From Ruminococcaceae bacterium UBA1425 (GTDB taxonomy: Bacteria > Bacillota > Clostridia > Oscillospirales > Acutalibacteraceae): 7,591 nt of DNA. This document shows positions 5,792-7,591 of the stretch, one piece after another; positions within the stretch are counted from its first letter, which is position 1; each line of letters starts with the position of its first letter. Location of the stretch: NCBI GenBank assembly GCA_002329365.1, contig DCUB01000026.1:22468-30058 (forward strand). The letters run 5' to 3'. The notes under the pieces were generated by a model, which had not been told where the DNA came from, ran no database searches, and was given only the letters and a program-made list of their open reading frames with translations. Both the position numbers and the translations under genes were made by a program.

Positions 5792-7420
5792 ATGAAGAAA
5801 CAGATGATTTACGGCGAGGACGCCCGCCGCGCGCTCGAAAGAGGCGTCAACGCCTTGGCCGACACGATCAAGATCACGCTGGGGCCCAAGGGCCGCAACG
5901 TCGTGTTGGACAAGAAATACACAAGCCCCCTTATCACCAACGACGGCGTCACGATCGCGCGCGAGATCGAACTCGAGGACCCCTTCGAGAACATGGGCGC
6001 GCAGCTGGTCAAGGAAGTCGCCACGAAGACCAACGACGTAGCGGGCGACGGCACCACCACCGCGACGCTGCTCGCGCAGGCGATCATCCGCGAAGGCCTA
6101 AAGAACGTCGCGGCCGGCGCGAACCCGATGCTCATGAAGCGGGGCATCGAACAGGCGTCCGCGGCCGCCGTCGAAGGGCTGCGCGACATGAGCAAGCCCA
6201 TCGAGAACAAGCAGGCCATCGCACAGGTCGCCGCGATCTCGGCGAGCGACGAGTCCATAGGCCAGCTCATCTCCGACGCGATGTCCATCGTGGGCAACGA
6301 CGGCGTCATCACCGTCGAGGAGTCCAAAACCCTCAAGACCGAGCTCACGCTGGTCGAAGGCATGCAGTTCGACCGCGGGTACGCCTCGGCCTACATGGTC
6401 ACCGACACCGACAAGATGGAGGCGGTCCTGGAAAACCCGTACATCTTCATCACCGACAAGAAGATCTCCAACGTCCAGGAGATCCTGCCGATCCTCGAAA
6501 AAGTCGTACAACAGGGCCGCAAGATGCTCATCATCGCCGAAGACGTCGAGGGCGAAGCCCTCGCGACGCTGGTCGTGAACAAACTGCGCGGCACCTTCAC
6601 CTGCGTGGCCGTCAAGGCCCCCGGCTTCGGCGACCGCCGCAAGGCCATGCTGCAGGACATCGCCATCCTCACCGGCGGCCAGGTCATCTCCGAGGAAGTG
6701 GGCATGGACCTCAAGACCGCGACGCTGGACATGCTGGGCACCGCGCGCCAGGTCAAGGTGGACAAGGAAAACACCACGATCGTCGACGGCGCCGGCAAAC
6801 CCGAGGACATAAAGGCCCGTATCCAGTCCATCAAGATACAGATGGAAGACACCACTTCGGACTATGACCGCGAAAAGATGCAGGAGCGTCTCGCGAAGCT
6901 CGCGGGCGGCGTTGCGGTCATCGCGGTAGGCGCGGCCACCGAGACCGAAATGAAGGAAGCGAAACTGCGTATAGAAGACGCGCTGGCGGCGACGCGCGCC
7001 GCCGTCGAAGAGGGCATCATCCCCGGAGGCGGGACCGCGCTCATCAACTGCATCAAGTCGGTCGACAAAGTGATCGAATCCGCAACCGGCGACATGAAGA
7101 CCGGCGCCCAGATCGTACGGCGCGCACTGGAAGAGCCTGTCCGCCAGATCGCCAGCAACGCCGGCCTGGAAGGCTCGCTGATCGTCGAGAACGTCAAGAA
7201 CAGCGATGACCCCAATTACGGTTTCGACGCCGCGCTGGGCGAATACGGCAACATGGTCACTAAGGGCATCATCGACCCGACGAAGGTCGCCCGTTCCGCC
7301 CTGCAGAACGCCGCGTCGATTTCGGCGATGCTGATTACGACCGAGTCGGTCGTGACCGACCTGCCCGAAAAGAACCCCCCGGCGGCACCGCCCGCTGACC
7401 CCGGCATGGGAATGTACTAA
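5792..7420 (+). CDS. groL: Chaperonin GroEL (Cpn60)
   Basis: The protein has 542 residues, full length for group I chaperonins. It forms the double-ring ATP-driven folding chamber in the cytoplasm. The ATP-site motifs GPKGRNV (31-37) and DGTTT (86-90), the EDALAATRAAVEEG region with catalytic Asp396, and GGG (412-414) are intact. The apical-domain stretch between about 190 and 370 reads through without a break. The C-terminus ends PADPGMGMY, shorter in Gly-Met repeats than the typical GGM tail and preceded by a Pro/Ala-rich run. GAGGAGG (5776-5782) sits 9 nt before the ATG. It is co-transcribed with groES under CIRCE, with transcription ending at the hairpins just after the stop. Confidence 0.98.
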   Translation: MKKQMIYGEDARRALERGVNALADTIKITLGPKGRNVVLDKKYTSPLITNDGVTIAREIELEDPFENMGAQLVKEVATKTNDVAGDGTTTATLLAQAIIREGLKNVAAGANPMLMKRGIEQASAAAVEGLRDMSKPIENKQAIAQVAAISASDESIGQLISDAMSIVGNDGVITVEESKTLKTELTLVEGMQFDRGYASAYMVTDTDKMEAVLENPYIFITDKKISNVQEILPILEKVVQQGRKMLIIAEDVEGEALATLVVNKLRGTFTCVAVKAPGFGDRRKAMLQDIAILTGGQVISEEVGMDLKTATLDMLGTARQVKVDKENTTIVDGAGKPEDIKARIQSIKIQMEDTTSDYDREKMQERLAKLAGGVAVIAVGAATETEMKEAKLRIEDALAATRAAVEEGIIPGGGTALINCIKSVDKVIESATGDMKTGAQIVRRALEEPVRQIASNAGLEGSLIVENVKNSDDPNYGFDAALGEYGNMVTKGIIDPTKVARSALQNAASISAMLITTESVVTDLPEKNPPAAPPADPGMGMY

Positions 7421-7449
7421 GCCGTTTACCTGCACGAACTACATAGCTC

Positions 7450-7486
7450 CTACCGATGCCAAACCTATACGGTTTGGCATCGGTAG
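7450..7486 (+). repeat. Perfect 16-bp inverted repeat after groEL
   Basis: Arms 7450-7465 and 7471-7486 pair at every position around the 5-nt loop TATAC. The right arm is followed at once by the next hairpin, with no U-tract of its own. It may stabilise the groESL transcript end or work with the following terminator. On the minus strand it would form the same hairpin. Confidence 0.85.
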
Positions 7487-7524
7487 ACCGTCGACAAACC
7501 CTTCGGGATTTGTCGACGGTTTTC
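7487..7524 (+). terminator. Intrinsic terminator of groESL
   Basis: A 15-position stem (7487-7501 with 7506-7520) has a single C/A mismatch. It is closed by a C-UUCG-G tetraloop and followed by TTTTC. The strong stem, very stable tetraloop and U-tract just after groEL make this a convincing rho-independent terminator. Confidence 0.92.
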
Positions 7525-7532
7525 TGTGTGGT

Positions 7533-7560
7533 TAAAATGCCGCTATTAGGCGGAATTTTA
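7533..7560. repeat. Inverted repeat, possible bidirectional terminator
   Basis: Six A/T pairs (7533-7538 with 7555-7560), one G/A mismatch, then four G/C pairs plus a G-T wobble (7540-7544 with 7549-7553) surround the loop ATTA. The A-rich left and T-rich right flanks make it terminator-like on both strands. It could stop a convergent transcript from the right. Confidence 0.6.
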
Positions 7561-7567
7561 TCAATCC

Positions 7568-7591
7568 AATCTGACGACATGTCGTCAGATT
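7568..7591. repeat. 24-bp perfect palindrome at the window edge
   Basis: The last 24 bases read the same on both strands, centred on ACATGT, and end exactly at the window boundary, so the repeat may be longer. It could be a terminator stem of a convergent neighbour or a dimeric protein binding site. Confidence 0.7.

Noticed and set aside
6098..7435. Long minus-strand open frame of 445 codons opposite groEL
   Set aside because: groEL is unmistakable on the plus strand, and the antisense product is a compositional shadow.
1..7591. CRISPR array, tRNA, rRNA or insertion sequence
   Set aside because: I saw no regularly spaced repeats, no cloverleaf or rRNA signature and no transposase motif on either strand.

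Overview
The window looks like a GC-rich anaerobic Clostridia-type Firmicute. The evidence is a sensory-type [FeFe]-hydrogenase cassette leading into an NuoE-like hydrogenase/NADH-dehydrogenase subunit, strong AAGGAGG-type ribosome binding sites, TTG starts with translational coupling, and a groESL operon behind a perfect CIRCE operator. No species call is possible from this sequence alone.

Layout. Positions 1-5150 are read on the minus strand. In transcription order they hold a dCMP deaminase (5150-4686), a membrane-anchored SPOR-domain protein (4602-3736), then a compact cassette: DRTGG-domain protein (3631-3236), HATPase_c ATP-binding protein (3261-2836), two-[4Fe-4S] [FeFe]-hydrogenase-like protein with a C-terminal FeS domain (2811-1480), a second DRTGG protein (1483-1133), a PHP-domain protein (1127-402), a 144-bp AT-rich leader, and the start of an NuoE-like [2Fe-2S] subunit that runs off the left edge (257-1). 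The right third is on the plus strand: a divergent intergenic region (5151-5469), groES (5470-5757), groEL (5792-7420), and a 3' tail packed with four successive inverted repeats. The second of these is a textbook intrinsic terminator.

How it fits together. The hydrogenase-like protein keeps the four H-cluster cysteine positions but has Ala where catalytic enzymes have the proton-relay Cys in motif L1. That is the signature of putatively sensory [FeFe]-hydrogenases. It sits between two DRTGG proteins, an anti-sigma-like ATPase and a PHP phosphoesterase, just upstream of the NuoE gene that normally opens the genes for a bifurcating or NAD-linked hydrogenase. My inference is a redox/H2-sensing signalling module that controls fermentative hydrogenase activity. 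The gene order recurs in Clostridia, but the signalling chemistry is, to my knowledge, not worked out. This is the most interesting system in the window. The groESL part is ordinary housekeeping with HrcA/CIRCE heat-shock control.
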